In this document: positions 35,339 through 48,040 of the stretch, in pieces
How positions within the stretch are numbered: the stretch's first letter is position 1
Layout: each line of letters starts with the position of its first letter
NCBI RefSeq assembly: GCF_000143535.2
Contig: NC_037321.1
Location: 1,116,001 to 1,180,000, forward strand
Source: Botrytis cinerea B05.10
Taxonomy: Eukaryota > Ascomycota > Leotiomycetes > Helotiales > Sclerotiniaceae
Length of the DNA stretch: 64,000 nucleotides
Direction: 5' to 3'
Program-made: the position numbers and the translations under genes
The notes under the pieces: generated by a model
What the model saw: the letters and a program-made list of their open reading frames with translations, nothing else
Database searches by the model: none
Told to the model about the DNA's origin: nothing

Positions 35339-37647
35339 GGTTTGGAGCGGGAGGGTGAAAATCAATTCGCTAGTAGAGAGTTAATCATGCAGTCGTTGAT
35401 CTTCTTCGCGGATCTTCAAGATCGCTTCGCACAAATCGCATATTTTCCCTGAAGGATAAACTTGCATAGGTAATGTGGGCCCATCAAATGACCCTTCACT
35501 TCTTGGTTCCCTCTCAACAAATGACTCGGGATTCTTGCGATTGGATTGTTTATTTGTATTTCCGGTCTCTTGATCTGGAATCCTCATTCACATATCCACA
35601 TCTCGAATAATTCTTCCACCATACCAAACTCAACACAGACATACATACACAGCCAAGTACGTAACCCCCCTACCTACCCTTTTGCATCCCATCATACCCA
35701 ATATGATAGATCATATACCTACATACAAAGACACAAACAAACAACAACGTGAATCTCCACTCCCCTTCCCGGTCGTCTTCAAAACTCGACCTTTATCGAT
35801 TATTCCCGGGAAAGTTCGTGACTATGCTAAATCGAGTCTAGGTTGAGAAATAGAGTAAAGCTAGATCTCACGACCTCCATACTCGGGTTCATCAACCCGG
35901 AACTCGTAATGTTAGACGAATCTTGCATGTGGTTGAGCATTAGCACGGCGGTTGCAGGCGAGACTCACAGGTGTGATAATGTGATTGGGGATGGGATTGC
36001 ATGGATATATGCTACGATGGGATTCCAAAAAAAAAAAACAAGATTTTTGATCAGATGTGAGGAAAGGGGAGTTGCGTCATTGAGCTTTGCATGCACGTTC
36101 ATGCAAAGCAAATAGTGGATTCGTCTGGAATTATGGTAAATAGCATCGTATGGGAGGTATCCTTGAGTCCTGGAGTCACTAGAGATACTTGGGGTTTAGC
36201 TGCTTGGAACTTCAAATTTCCATGTGATGGCCATCTTTTAGGCTGTTCTTCTGCATGTGGAGCTTGAGTGCTTGATTACTGGGTCTTTTTTTCCCTCTCA
36301 GGGATTTGAATTTTTGATATTGTGATTGATGGGGAGTGGTTTTTGGTAGGGTAGAGTGTAATTTTATGTTGGAATCTGTTGTGTGTAATGCGGAAATGGT
36401 GAATGGTGTTGGAAGGAGGAATGGATGGATGGATGAGTGTACGGTAGGTAGAAGCTGAGTTTGAAGGTTTATATAATAGAATCTAGATGAAGAGTATGAG
36501 TCCACAATGAAGTTGTTAAGATTCAATTCATTATTTCAATCCTCAGTTCGACATTAACACCTCCAAGTAACCCAAGAAACTGGTATTCATGGGGGAAGTT
36601 ATCCCCATCTTCCCAAATAAGATATTACACGAAAGATGGCCATGTCTATGTATATCAAATCTCCTACTTGCGGGAGCACATGGAAGTATGGCTATTAAAC
36701 TGAAGAAATCCAAGTTATATTTTCGTTCTACACTAATACAGTTGTAAACTCTCACAAACAAGAAATTGTTTTTCAATTAACTTTGTTTTTTATCATATTA
36801 ATTGATAGTCCTGGTTGAAGGAAGTACAGAAATATAAACAGAAATTCCAAAATATGATTACTTGATTTGATGTTTAATATAATATACGGAAAATATTTTT
36901 TTCGAGATATTTTTGCCGTTTAGGTCAAAAAGAATTTTCAATATTCAACCGCTTCGGATAATAATATATCCGAATATAAATCAGCTCCCTCAATCAGGGC
37001 TATCGATTAGCGTAACAAAAAGATAAATTTGATTGAAAATATCTTTTTTACCATTTTGAGAGTTCACGACTGTCGTAAGAGTATCGTGGATATTAAACCC
37101 AAGAAATGTCGAGTAGTCAAGAAGTGAGAAATCTGCGAATCTCGCGGTACACTACCACTTCCTCACCGCAATTGCGAGGTGAAAGAGCTAAGAGCCTGGG
37201 GGAGCGGAAAATCACAATGAGTATAAAAGGAATAACTATATTAATTATTTATTCGAAGCTGACTATCAAGTACGCCAGAGAGATGTGTACGTCATAAAGA
37301 CTGTCCCTCGTTCGAAAACATGAACACGCGGAAAATTGAGAAACCTCATCTGGTCAAACCATTTTCCTTTCATACTCGTAAATATTCCGGCTCACAGAGT
37401 TAAACATTTCCTCGAACCAGTTTATCATTACTTGATCCGAAGAGGCCATAAAAAAAGAAAATTCGTTACTTCGTGTACTACCCCTTCCATATGTAACTGT
37501 GAACCAGTGGAAATGATTATCCTAACAGTCGACTAAAACTGCATCTTATATTATTCACTTCTCGAAAAGCAAGACCATCGCAAATTCGCCTGCCCTAAAA
37601 TTACAAAAACAATAACAATCCAGTCAGACCACAGTGTTGAAAGCTAC
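35339..37647. other. Intergenic region, partly AT-rich
   Basis: Between convergent genes. From about 36.75 to 37.3 kb it is distinctly AT-rich. A 68-residue minus-strand frame (35587-35381) with ATG and one CxxC has no recognisable family. Nothing else supported. Confidence 0.45.
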
Positions 37648-39515
37648 TCAGATTTCCACGAGAAGCGAGCATTTCTGGCATGAAAATGCTGCTTGTGGGC
37701 GTGCATTAGCTTCTGTGAGGATTTTTCGGGCAAGTTCTTGTGCAGCATTAATTCTCTTGATCGGGGGGTTTTCAAATCTTTGAATCAGGGGTTGAGTTAG
37801 ACATAAAGGTTCCTCATGAAATTGAGCCAATGGCACGGCTAAAGATTGAGGTACTCTGATGGCTGGTGGTAATGTCCTTCGTTGCATGAGTGGCGAGAAC
37901 GCTGTTCGGGAAGTCTGGAAACTTTCCCCCGATTCGGATGTCTCGGATATATTACCGCATGTGGAGAAGTGTCTTTCCCGCGTAGCTGAATTGATGAAGT
38001 ACGTTCCGGGACAAGCTTCGCAAATAAATGCATGCTCAGCTACGTGATGTACGGCAACATCATCGGATGACGGAAATGTTTGAGCGCATTGAACGCAGCC
38101 GAAGATTGGTCTTAAGGTATGCATCTTGGCTCTGTGTGCTTGAAGTTGCGGGTCCTCTCCTTGGTCAAAGAATCCATTACACTCACCGCATTTAACCATA
38201 TTTAAATTATGATAGTGGTGGCGAGCTGCATTAAGAATCCTAGATTGTTGATGGCAGCCGGACTCGAGACACCTCAGCTGGAGCTTATAAGTAGCATTTC
38301 CATTTGGTCCATTGTTTTTAGGAGCAGCCACTAATTCTTCGGAGATAGGGGCATGAGTGATGGCGTGGCCAAAGAAATTGCGAGCATTCTTGAACAAATT
38401 GGAACACTTAGGGCACTCGAGTTGATGTGCATCTCTGTCGCGTGATTCATACGCTGCCTCGTCATCAAACTTCATCTGACAAGACGGACAGGAGACCTGA
38501 TGACAGAATCTATGAATATTCAAGAGAGCCGAACTATCGAATCTTAAGCCACATTGGGAGCATAACTGAGGATGCACTTGTTCGAAATGGCTGTTTCGCT
38601 CAACCTGGAGTTTGAAATGTTTGGGACATGCCGAGCATTTGAAGTTGTGAGATGAGGATTCGTGTTCTTTGAGAAGGGTATAGGTTGCAAATGGATGAAT
38701 TGGGCAGTATTCACATTGAAAAGAATGCTGCTCTGACTTATGTTTATTAGCTCTGCAATGTGATTAAATTTGGCGTAGCAGATGGAACATTTGACCATCA
38801 AGTGTTCATAGGTATGATGTAGTATAAGGTGGTTCTGGCCATCAAATGTATGTTGACAATGATTGCATTTCCATGTATGCTCGGCGGTGGTGTGCTGTTG
38901 AAGACTAGCATAGGATGGAAACGATTTGCTACATTTTGGACAGGTCTGTGAATGGGCCGAAGAGCTTATGTGCTGTTCTAGCGCAATCTCCGATTTAAAA
39001 TCTTTGTTACAAGATTTGCAGCGGAAAGAGCGGTGGAACTCTGTATCGTGCTTGTCGAGAGGGCCCTGGGATTGAAAATCTTTATTGCACTTATTACACC
39101 GGAACTTGTGTTTGTTTCCTTTGTGGTTGTTTAGAAGCTGTTCCGTATTGAATACAGAGTCACAGTCGTTGAATTCGCAGGGAAAATAGTGATCGGTGAA
39201 GTTGTGTTGTTTCAGACTGTCTGCAGAATTGAAATTATCTTTACAATAAGAACACTGGAACTGGTGCTTGGCCTCAGTATGTTTTTTTCTTGCTTCCTCG
39301 GAGCGGAAAGACTCGTTACAATGAGAACACATGAATGGGCGCTTTCCCTGTGGATGCTTCGCCTGAACATGCTGTCTTCTCGCCTCTTCGTCCTGGAATG
39401 GTTTATCACAATTGCCACAGACCCAGCCACGAACGTGTCCAGTTACTCGGCAGTGCGATACCATATGCGAATTTACTTGGAAGGTGGTTTTGCATGTGTA
39501 ACAAGTTGGTGCCAT
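37648..39515 (-). CDS. Multi-C2H2 zinc finger protein with apparent one-base frameshift
   Basis: Starts at ATG 39515 (MAPTCYTCKTTF) and carries roughly 17 C2H2-type fingers in a row. Nine intact fingers precede a break near 38735-38760. There the first frame leaves the finger CSICYAKFNHIAE and runs into non-finger sequence ending at 38544, while the next frame immediately resumes with NKHKSEQH and continues with fingers to a stop at 37648. The two halves form one C2H2 finger of normal spacing (x12, then H-x4-H) if a single extra base were present, giving about 622 residues. I found no intron that solves this without destroying the finger. Later fingers are less regular (YESRDRDAH). The C-terminus is Pro-rich. 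Probably a nuclear nucleic-acid-binding protein; the role is unknown. A sequencing error, a real pseudogene or recoding are all possible. Confidence 0.75.
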
Positions 39516-42500
39516 GGTGAATTTGTATGCGACAACACCATATTAAAGCGGTTGGGTAGGTTGCGCTAAAAGAACTGGTATTATTGTTAGCTTTCAACTG
39601 GTCTCTTTCAAGCAGGGATGCTAGCAAACCTTGGCTTTTACGAGAAGTGCTGCTTCGTATAATCCGAATTAGAAATGCGACATGTGGAGGAAGGAAGTCA
39701 TGGGGCAAAACTTGATGGTCTTTGGGTCTTTGAGACTTGATGACTTGGTGAAGGATCTTAATGATGGCAGAGGCATTGGAAGCAAGGCCTTCGGAGGGAA
39801 TTCAAGCCACTGGAGGGGAGGTGAAATCAATAGAGAGGGAGAAAGAAGGCATCCTAGAATAGACGAATGAGAGGAGAATAATTCATGCGCACCAAAACTC
39901 AATCAGTGAGGCTTGTTGATCGATAGAATCCACGAAGAAGGCAGAATGTTTCAATGTGAGGCCCGACTGGTCAACAATCAGGAGAATTTGAAGAGAATGT
40001 TGGATGGTAAATTCAAGATCGAAAGGGTTGAAAGAGTGAAGAAAATGAGCATCTCAATTGTGGTAAGATTCGCCGGATTTGTCGTGGTTGAGAATTGAGA
40101 GTTGAGAATTGAAAGTGTTGGAAGAATTTCGAGAAGCTGGTGAGGGTGAGACAAAACGTAGGAAGGGTGATTTCCATTAGCGCGGTTGGATTCTACCCCC
40201 CTCAAAGATACAGTTTCATTCCTTGGCAGGCAGTAATAGAGAGAGGGAAGAAATAAATGAGACACTTGCATCGGAAACCTCAGCCTCTTCCCCGAATGGA
40301 TAATTCAATGAACACCGTCTCAAATGTATTAATGTTACATTGCAAAAATGTATACACCAAACTATCCACAATTCGACACCCGAGAGGGTAAAATCCGATT
40401 GGGACGGCTCTAGCAGCTTGCTTGAATGGTACTGGATACTGGATTTGAAGCACATCGATGGTCAGTTTTTGCGTTCTCTTCAGCATCTCAGCCAGACCTC
40501 ACTTGCAGTTTTACCTAGCCCCTTTTTACAGTTCTAGATTTGATATGGCCTGCCCATGTCAAGGCGGCAACAAGTGTAATTCTCCAACTACCGAACTGAG
40601 AGCATCCGAGCATCTAGGCCTCTTCATCGCCTCGGCCTCTTCACACCTTCCTCTAACAGGTTTCTCTGAGGTCTATTACTAGATAAGTAGCTCGAGTTGA
40701 CTTTTGCCAAGACACACCTACCTATCGCAACGCCATTTTACTTTTTACTTTTGACTTTGCCATGCTGGAAGATATAGTGACATATATATTGGCATATATC
40801 GTCGAGGCATCAGTGAGGCCTTGTCGATATTGGCAACTGATAATCTATACCCCGACAGCGGCAACTACATCACTGCTCGTGGAGATGCCGAGATGTCAGG
40901 CGGCTTCTGGATGTGCAATATGTGTGTGACGTATGGTGTGTACGTGGTACGGGTGTGTGTCGGCACGTCGTCATTAGATGAGGCGGAGTGCAATTCTTCG
41001 AAGCCACGCGATGTTTATCATTTGAACGCAGTAAACCTTCGTCCAAGTGCCAATCCATTGGCAAGTAGAGCAAAACGGTCCTTTACCAAATCAGTATGCG
41101 AACAGCCTCTGGAGCCCACATCACAAGACTTGCCAATTCGTCTAGCAGGCCCAAATCACACGTGCAACGTGTGCACCTGTGCATCAAGTCGCCATAGACG
41201 CAAGATCTGTCGACCAGTTAAGAAGTGATGGGAACGAAACGTTTCCTTAGCAGAAAAGAAGACTTCGCATTGCGGTCGATCATTGTCTTCAAGCGAGAAG
41301 ACACGATATGATGTTGAAGAGAGAATCAACCGGGGGTCGGAGTCTAATTACCGTGAGATCTTGCAAAATACGGTAACCGAGATGTGGTACCCGGTCCGCC
41401 TATCAGGGGCTATGTAATTGATGCCAAGTCGATGCCCAAGGATTGATCTGGCAGAAAGGAACCCAAGAATACTTTTCATTCATGTCTAATATTATGCAGA
41501 CGAGCTTTACGGCACATTCCCTTTCAAGGTAAAACGATTGGTGTCATATACGACCGTCGAGCAGCAGTTCTTTCACAATTTATTCCAAACTTTGACAGGC
41601 AAAAAATAGATTCATTTCAGGTCTGCAGATTGCTTATCTCAACCATGCTCGAGCCATGCCATGCTCTCTCCTTGCTCCTCTGCCGGATGTGCAGGAAGTG
41701 GGCATCTGCCGGCGAGGCATTCCACCGACTTGAGCGATCATTGGGCACCTGCCAATCCTTGGATCATGGCAGGCATAATGCCATGCCATGTAAACAGGGC
41801 GAGCTTGAATCAAAGCGAACTTTAATAAAGCACCAGCAGATTCGGATCGGCTTCCACGCGTAAAATACGAAGCATCCTTATATCGCGCGGAATCGTGTCC
41901 AAGACTTCAAATCTCGAGGGAATCCTTGGGGTTCGACTCACCTTTTTTTTTTGCACAGCCCACAACGTCACCGCGGCTTTTCAAGGAAAGGTTACACCAA
42001 GAACGGTAGACGATGACCTGATGGCTTGCGGGGAAATACGACAGGTCTCAGACGAACAATACATCCAAGGGTGGTGTGTGGGAAGAAGAACCGCATTGGG
42101 AATATCTCCGTACGGCACGCTCTCCATGCATGCCGCGACTGATGACGGTCTGGCGGGATCAAGGCTGAAGGGGGGTTCCTCTAAGATGTGATGATGAGAG
42201 TTAGAACATACTAGTGCAGAGTGACATAGCTTGCAAGCCCTGAAAAGTGGATTTTCAGACATGGCAATCTATTTAAGGTTGGCGGTAGCGGCTTTGTGGT
42301 AATTTTACCGGGTATTTACTGGTGAGCGGCGCGGTATGAGCAAGCCTCGCAAGCAACACATTCTTTAGGTCAAAGGCCACTTAAAATTTCTCGCAATCAC
42401 TGAAGACAAATTGGACGGTTTGAACGGGGTTTTGCTTAGGGGGTTACGGTTCTAATTTAAGGATTGCGGAGGTTCCGGATCATACAAGTTAGTCCCTCCC

Positions 42501-42928
42501 AGGCAAGGGGACACTGATCGGAGGGTTTTGGGGTCAGTGCCATTACTGATCTGCTGTTGCCCCTTGTTGGGCAGGAGGGGCAGGCACAGAAACAGACTTC
42601 CTTAGGGTTTAGAACACTTTCTGCTCGCATGGATAACTTGCTTTCACATAGGGTAGCGAATCTATAATTGGGGGAGTTCTCAACTTTCTCGTGCAACAGC
42701 TGTCTCATGAAGTTGAAAATCGTTTATTGGACGTGCGCTTGAACTTTAAACGTTCATCGGCGTGATAGGTAAACTTTGACTTGCGTGCTTGGTCAATGCG
42801 GCCACGCTTTCTAAGCCGCTGAGCAGGGTCTAGGCCTCTTCTTGTGGCATTCCGTCGATATACACGGTTTTGTTCAAATATACACCGGGTCGCCGCCGTT
42901 GGTTGAACATTTCTCCGAATCCTCAAGT
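39516..42928. other. Long divergent intergenic region
   Basis: About 3.4 kb between the minus-strand zinc-finger gene and the plus-strand C2H2 regulator. The longest frame (40821-41228) has no ATG at its start and no domain. A small frame at 40545-40682 is listed separately. The region probably carries both promoters and the leader of the regulator gene. Confidence 0.45.
40545..40682 (+). CDS. Candidate small ORF beginning MACPCQGGNKC
   Basis: Forty-five codons from an ATG, with three cysteines at the very start in a CPC...C arrangement that recalls the first residues of metallothioneins. The rest (LGLFIASASSHLPL) is not cysteine-rich, so it is not a normal metallothionein. An internal GT...AG pair would shorten it in frame. 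Could well be chance. Confidence 0.15.
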   Translation: MACPCQGGNKCNSPTTELRASEHLGLFIASASSHLPLTGFSEVYY

Positions 42929-45900
42929 ATGTCTGATAATGTCCACCCCTCGACACGCGGTGTCCACTCGAGTTTCCAGTCAGATTCGACCTCCGACTCA
43001 GCAAATATGGACGCCGAAGCTTCAATCCCTCGAAAGAGCAGCCTGCCCATGCCGGCTTCCTCTTTTGGCTGTAGTCAGTGTCCGAAATCCTTCAATAGGC
43101 GCGAGAATTTGAGTCGTCACATGAAAACTCGTAAGTGAGCACGTTAGAATGGACCTCGGACACTAAAAAGCTTATCCACCGCTAACAAAATAACCTCTTA
43201 GACGATGTTCCTCGAACTCACATTTGCCAAATATGTGAAAAGACTTTTACTCGGAGTGATTTACTAAAAAGACATGAGGCCGGCCATGAACGGTGGGACA
43301 AGAAAGAACCAAAGCCTGAGAGCCGAAGGGGATCCGTGAAACGAAGGAAGACTTCCGAAGACCCTGAAAGTCACGACAACTTTGAAAACTTCAATTGGAC
43401 GCCTACAAGTCGATCAGGATCAGCTCATCTATCTCCCTTGCAAAGTGGCCCATCATTTCCGACGGAAACGCCAACGGCGAATTACTCAACTTCCTTTCAA
43501 GAGTCCACGGGGATAAATGTACCGTTCCTCGAAGCTGCGCCTAGATCATTTGGAGCAGACCAACAACTAAATATTAACAACAATGTGCCCCAAGCAATGC
43601 CAGTACCTGGCTTTGTACACCAGGAGACGCATTCTTTCACGCAGCAATACCGAGACCCATACCATGACACAATACTAGACCACCAGTTTCCTACGAATTC
43701 TCTTGGTATACTGGGATATTCTTATCAGATACCCTTCAGTCATACTTCCTATTTACAACCGGAGAACAACCCAATGGGAAATGCGTGGGTTCCCAACGAC
43801 TTATATGCTACGATGGTTGAACCTGGGAACGAATGGGAAAATACTGGGAAGCTTTTCAATCAAAATATTCCCATCTCAGATTCTATACAGCACCATTTTA
43901 GCAATATTAAACTGGAAGGTTCAGGTTCAAATTCTACAATGCCAGCTAGCGAGCCTCATTTTGAGTACCATCAACCTAAAAATGAGATGTTAGAATCTGG
44001 GTCAACCCGATCTGCGAGTATCGCAGGTGTGCCTTCACCTCCAAATCTACCTTGGGGTGAAGATAAATGGCCTTCTTCATGGAATCCTAGTATGGATCCA
44101 ACTGCAGTGTTGGAAGTTGATCCAATTGATCTACCATTTGATCATCCTTTATTTCAAAACCATAACCCAAGATATGATATTTCAGAATCGACATATTACA
44201 AAATGCGGGAATTTTTGATATCCCCCGTTCACGAAGTTCCTAACAGAAAACCGCATTTTACAATGCCACCATTATATGTGGTCAACATTTTTATCGGGCT
44301 TTACTTTAAGCATTTTTCACACCAAGCACCCGTACTTCATCATCCTACCGTGGACACCAATCAACTTTCTCCGCCATTACTATCTGCCATGATGATTGTT
44401 GGATCTACTTATAGTCATGTTAAGAACGGAAGACGACTAGCTATTGTTTTAATTGAAGTGATTGGTTGGCATTTACTTGCCGCTATTCATCTAGACATGA
44501 GCTTGATTCGAAACCCCATGACAATTTTTACCGAAGCCTTACTTATCCATATGGGATTGTGGTGTGGGAATAAGCGTGCATTCGGCGTATCTGAGTCTTT
44601 CAAAGGACATGCTGTCTCTCACATGCGTCGATTATACGAGAGTGAAAAGTCGAATGCACTAAATAGATATTCGTCTGAGGATCAAACATTGAAGGATCCC
44701 CAAGTTCAATGGAAACGATGGATCAACGAAGAATCTCTGAATAGGCTTTACTGGGTTGTCTTTGCAACTGATCGCCAATTCTCTGCGCTTTGGAATCAAT
44801 CGTCAGCAATGACAATTGGTGAATTGGTAGATGTCAGCTGTCCTTGTGATGAAGTCTTTTGGTGTGCCCCTTCTGCTAGCGATTGGAATTTTGCGCTTGG
44901 TTCTGCGAAGCTACCACAGTCTTTATCATTCGCAGCTGCCATAGGACCTTTTCTGTTTCCTCTCCCTCCATCCTCGTCTATACCCCCCATGGGTCATTTT
45001 TCGACGGGGGAGGAACCTATATTTCAACCCCAGCACCTTCCATTACCAAACCTTAATTCATATACCGCATTTCTTGTTTTGCTTGAAATTCAACGTCAGA
45101 TATTCGATGCCTCACAAGAATTTTTAGTTGCTTGCAAATTCATCAACAGTCAGATCCCGTCAGAAATTTACGAAAGTCCACCCGGTCATTATCCTGCTTC
45201 ATCTCTCTCACAGGCCCTCAAATCCCGCGTTTCTGCGAGGAGAAAAGAATTAGCCTGTACGTTGGTGTATTATATATCCCATTTCTCTGTACCGATTACT
45301 AAACTAATCGAGATCCAGACACGCTTAACCGCTTTTTCAAAACCTACTTACGACCTCATTTGACTATCCCCCACTCCACATCTCATGTTTTTCACCATAC
45401 TTGTATTGTTCAACACCATATCACGAGTCTTTTCCTCCATATTCCTTTTACCGATCTATTAAATGTGATTGGAAATTCGAGTCAAACGGGTATTGGGCAT
45501 GCTCTTGAAAGACTAAGATTATGGGCACAAGAAGATCCAGAGTTAGCTATTGATGTAGCTGTCCGAGCTGCTGCTGCAATCATGGAATCAAATAAAGACC
45601 TCGATGTGGATGTGACAGGCCGAGAAAAGGGGAGTGAGGCACCCAAGGAAACAAAGAGTGGTATGATAGACACAGGAGTCTATGGAGCCTCATTATTAAT
45701 GATGACTCATGTCATCCTTTGGGCTTTCGCACAAGTTGCGGATAAAAAGCAAAAAGATAGTCTGATGAAAAGACTAAGAGGACACAAAAATACAGCAGAC
45801 GACGCATTTTTGGAGATATTGGGGAGGGAATTGATGGACGAGGAAGATAGTGAGGGATCAACTGGCAAGGGGAAGAACGTAGGCCCGGGAAGACCAAAGG

Positions 45901-46016
45901 TGAAAGCAGTGTCAAGATCGCTATTCAAAAGTGCAGCAGATACGCTGATGCGGTTTGGAACTTGGGGAGTTGCGCTCGATATGGCGATGTTGCTACGTTT
46001 TAGAGCGGAAGGTTAG
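42929..46016 (+). CDS. C2H2 zinc finger / fungal_trans domain transcription factor
   Basis: Exons 42929-43130, 43202-45256 and 45313-46016 give 986 residues. Two tandem C2H2 fingers lie at the N-terminus (FGCSQCPKSFNRRENLSRH and HICQICEKTFTRSDLLKRH); the first intron, with a GCTAAC branch site, falls between them. A basic patch (GSVKRRKTSEDPE) may be the nuclear import signal. A long disordered region follows, then a fungal-specific transcription factor homology region (about 310-620, FIGLYFKHFSHQAPVLHHPT and SLNRLYWVVFATDRQ). The last exon continues the helical C-terminus (DTLNRFFKTYLRPHLTI). C2H2 plus this homology region is a known class of ascomycete regulators. The ATG at 42929 is the first in frame. 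Target pathway unknown. Confidence 0.85.
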
Positions 46017-47104
46017 ACTGGGGAGGAAAAAATGATGATGAATTCAAACGGCATCTTCTGGTATGGATGGTAACTGTATATTACACAATTTAGACTAAAT
46101 GTGGGTCAAGGGAAGCTATATGGCTTCTCTAACATCTTGAGGGTTCCTGGAACACATTCTTTAACATACCCTCGGATATGTATTTTTATTTAGAGAAATT
46201 TTATCAATTACATCATACAACGTGTAGCTATGACAAGAAAATGACACCCACCCCCTTTATTTCACCTCCTCACCATCGACTACCCTCGCACTCACACTAG
46301 GGGAGGAGACGGAGTGCTCCGACTAGTTTGTAGGATTTGTGGGAGGGATCTGAGAGAGGGGAAGGTGCGTAGATTACAAAATGCACGGAGATGCACGGAG
46401 CGCGCATCGTCGTTGTCGAGGTGATGAATTAGTGGGACGGCTTGTTGTTCGTAGACGCATACTTGTTCGCGCACGGAGCAGGAGCCTTTGAAGACGGGGA
46501 CGGGGGAGGTGGAGGGGTGGGGTTACGAGGAGGCGGGGAGGTGCCGATTCCAGGCGTGGAGGTCGGGGCGGGAAGGGAGTTGGAAAGAGAGCTTGTGATG
46601 GTTTGGGGGGTGGAGGTTGAAGAGGGGGCGAGGAAATGAGTCGGGAGTTGATGCATGATGGTTGATGGTTGATGTGAGAATTGGAAATATAGAAATAGCA
46701 CGTGGAAATTAGGTCCAACTCAGAGGTAGGTGGAACAATTCATGCTAAAGTATTCCTCAAAATCATAATGAGGCATCCGCCCACTCTCTGCGATTTGGAG
46801 GACGAGATACTGATAAGACGCGCAGCCTACTCTGCTGTTACATGCACTAGCATGTCGTGACTATCCAAAACGTTCATCGAATCTAGGATGTCCAGAATGT
46901 TGAAGAAAAGTCATGATTTGGAATTACAAAATGGACTGCTGTGGTCTATAATGTTCTAATGAACGCTAATATACAAAGCCTCAGAATACCCTAACTCCCA
47001 CCCTATGCGTCCTACGCAATTCCTGAAAGTTATATCATGGTATCATCCAAATAACGCGCATAAATCCCGTTCTCCAGATTAGTAACCCCATATGTAAAAG
47101 AAGA
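46017..47104. other. Convergent intergenic region with G-rich tract
   Basis: Between the C2H2 regulator (+) and the Cuz1-like gene (-). It contains a G-rich block near 46491-46550 and a proline-rich minus-strand frame (see separate entry). Confidence 0.4.
46429..46656 (-). CDS. Candidate small proline-rich protein
   Basis: Seventy-five codons from an ATG at 46656, rich in Pro, Ser and Thr, with a run of prolines and the less biased ending CANKYASTNNKPSH. It lies opposite a G-rich tract, so the proline run may simply reflect composition. No family recognised. Confidence 0.2.
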   Translation of the reverse strand: MHQLPTHFLAPSSTSTPQTITSSLSNSLPAPTSTPGIGTSPPPRNPTPPPPPSPSSKAPAPCANKYASTNNKPSH

Positions 47105-48040
47105 TTATGCCTGAATAAGATCAGGCACAGCAGGTCCAACTCCCCTGAGCAATACTATACGATTGCCGCTAACCAAAGCATCTCCAACCTTCTCATTAAA
47201 TTCTAAAAGTCTTCCGGCTTCCACATGAAAGATTCTGAGCTTCTCCTTCTCATCGGTTCCTTGGTTATTGACGTTTTCTACTTGAAGTGCCTTCGCCGCT
47301 GCATCCAAAACTCGACCCATTACCCAATCTTTTGAATAAAAGAAAGCACCAGTAGGAAATTTCGCAGTCGTTGTCGCGGCTTCCGCGTCCACGTTTATAT
47401 ATACCCTCTTTTCCGGAGGTATCTTGGCGTCCCCTTTTGCAGTCTTTTTGAGTTGGTTGACGGCTACCAGTCTTGCAGCTGCAGATGAAGGTTTCGGCTC
47501 AGGCAGAACTCGAGTTGATGCGACCTTTGCTTTTTGTGCTGCTCCCCAAGCCCTTAATTTTCCAAAGGCCAATTTTGCACTTGTTTGCTGTTCATTGAAT
47601 CTGCCAACTCTTGCACCTATTGGTACGAGGTTTTTACAATCGTGGTCTTCTCCCAATCGATGTTTGAGACAATAGTCCCGATTACATATAGAACAATGTA
47701 CACCTGTCGATAAACTCGTTCCAATTGTCGTCTTACAATTCGGTGATGCGCATGGCTTTTCAACATCTGCCATCATTTTCCCTTCGCCCAAAGAACGTTT
47801 AGATTGATTGGCCAGCCGACGTCTGGCTGCCCATTCTCCAGGTTTTGAGCAATGATGACTCGATTCGGTACGATGGTCGAGACAAAACGTTCCGCGACAT
47901 GATTCGCAGCGAAACGGGAGGAAATCTAGCTGATTGCAGTATTCGTATTGGCAATGTACACCAATTAATGTTGGATCTTTTTCGTCCATGGTACTGAAGG
48001 ACGTATCTTCTGGAGTTTCTGAATTTGATGAGGAGGCCAT
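47105..48040 (-). CDS. CUZ1: AN1-type zinc finger / ubiquitin-like protein, Cuz1-like
   Basis: Single exon, 311 residues, ATG at 48040 in strong context. Two AN1 fingers: the first at C30, C35, C45, C48, C53, H56, H62/H63 and C64 (CESCRGTFCLDH), the second at about residues 96-140 (CASPNCKTTIG, then CSICNRDYCLKHRLGEDHDC). A ubiquitin-like fold at about 210-305 (FFYSKDWVMGRVLDAAAKAL, then GNRIVLLRGVG) completes the architecture of yeast Cuz1 and human ZFAND1. These proteins link Cdc48/p97 to the proteasome, notably under arsenite stress. All zinc ligands are present. Confidence 0.88.
   Translation of the reverse strand: MASSSNSETPEDTSFSTMDEKDPTLIGVHCQYEYCNQLDFLPFRCESCRGTFCLDHRTESSHHCSKPGEWAARRRLANQSKRSLGEGKMMADVEKPCASPNCKTTIGTSLSTGVHCSICNRDYCLKHRLGEDHDCKNLVPIGARVGRFNEQQTSAKLAFGKLRAWGAAQKAKVASTRVLPEPKPSSAAARLVAVNQLKKTAKGDAKIPPEKRVYINVDAEAATTTAKFPTGAFFYSKDWVMGRVLDAAAKALQVENVNNQGTDEKEKLRIFHVEAGRLLEFNEKVGDALVSGNRIVLLRGVGPAVPDLIQA

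Noticed and set aside
35381..35587. 68-codon minus-strand frame with a CxxC motif
   Set aside because: It has an ATG but no family, and too few ligands for a zinc site. Kept only as a note in the intergenic entry.
40821..41228. 135-codon plus-strand frame
   Set aside because: Starts at TTG, has scattered cysteines without pattern and no splice partners.
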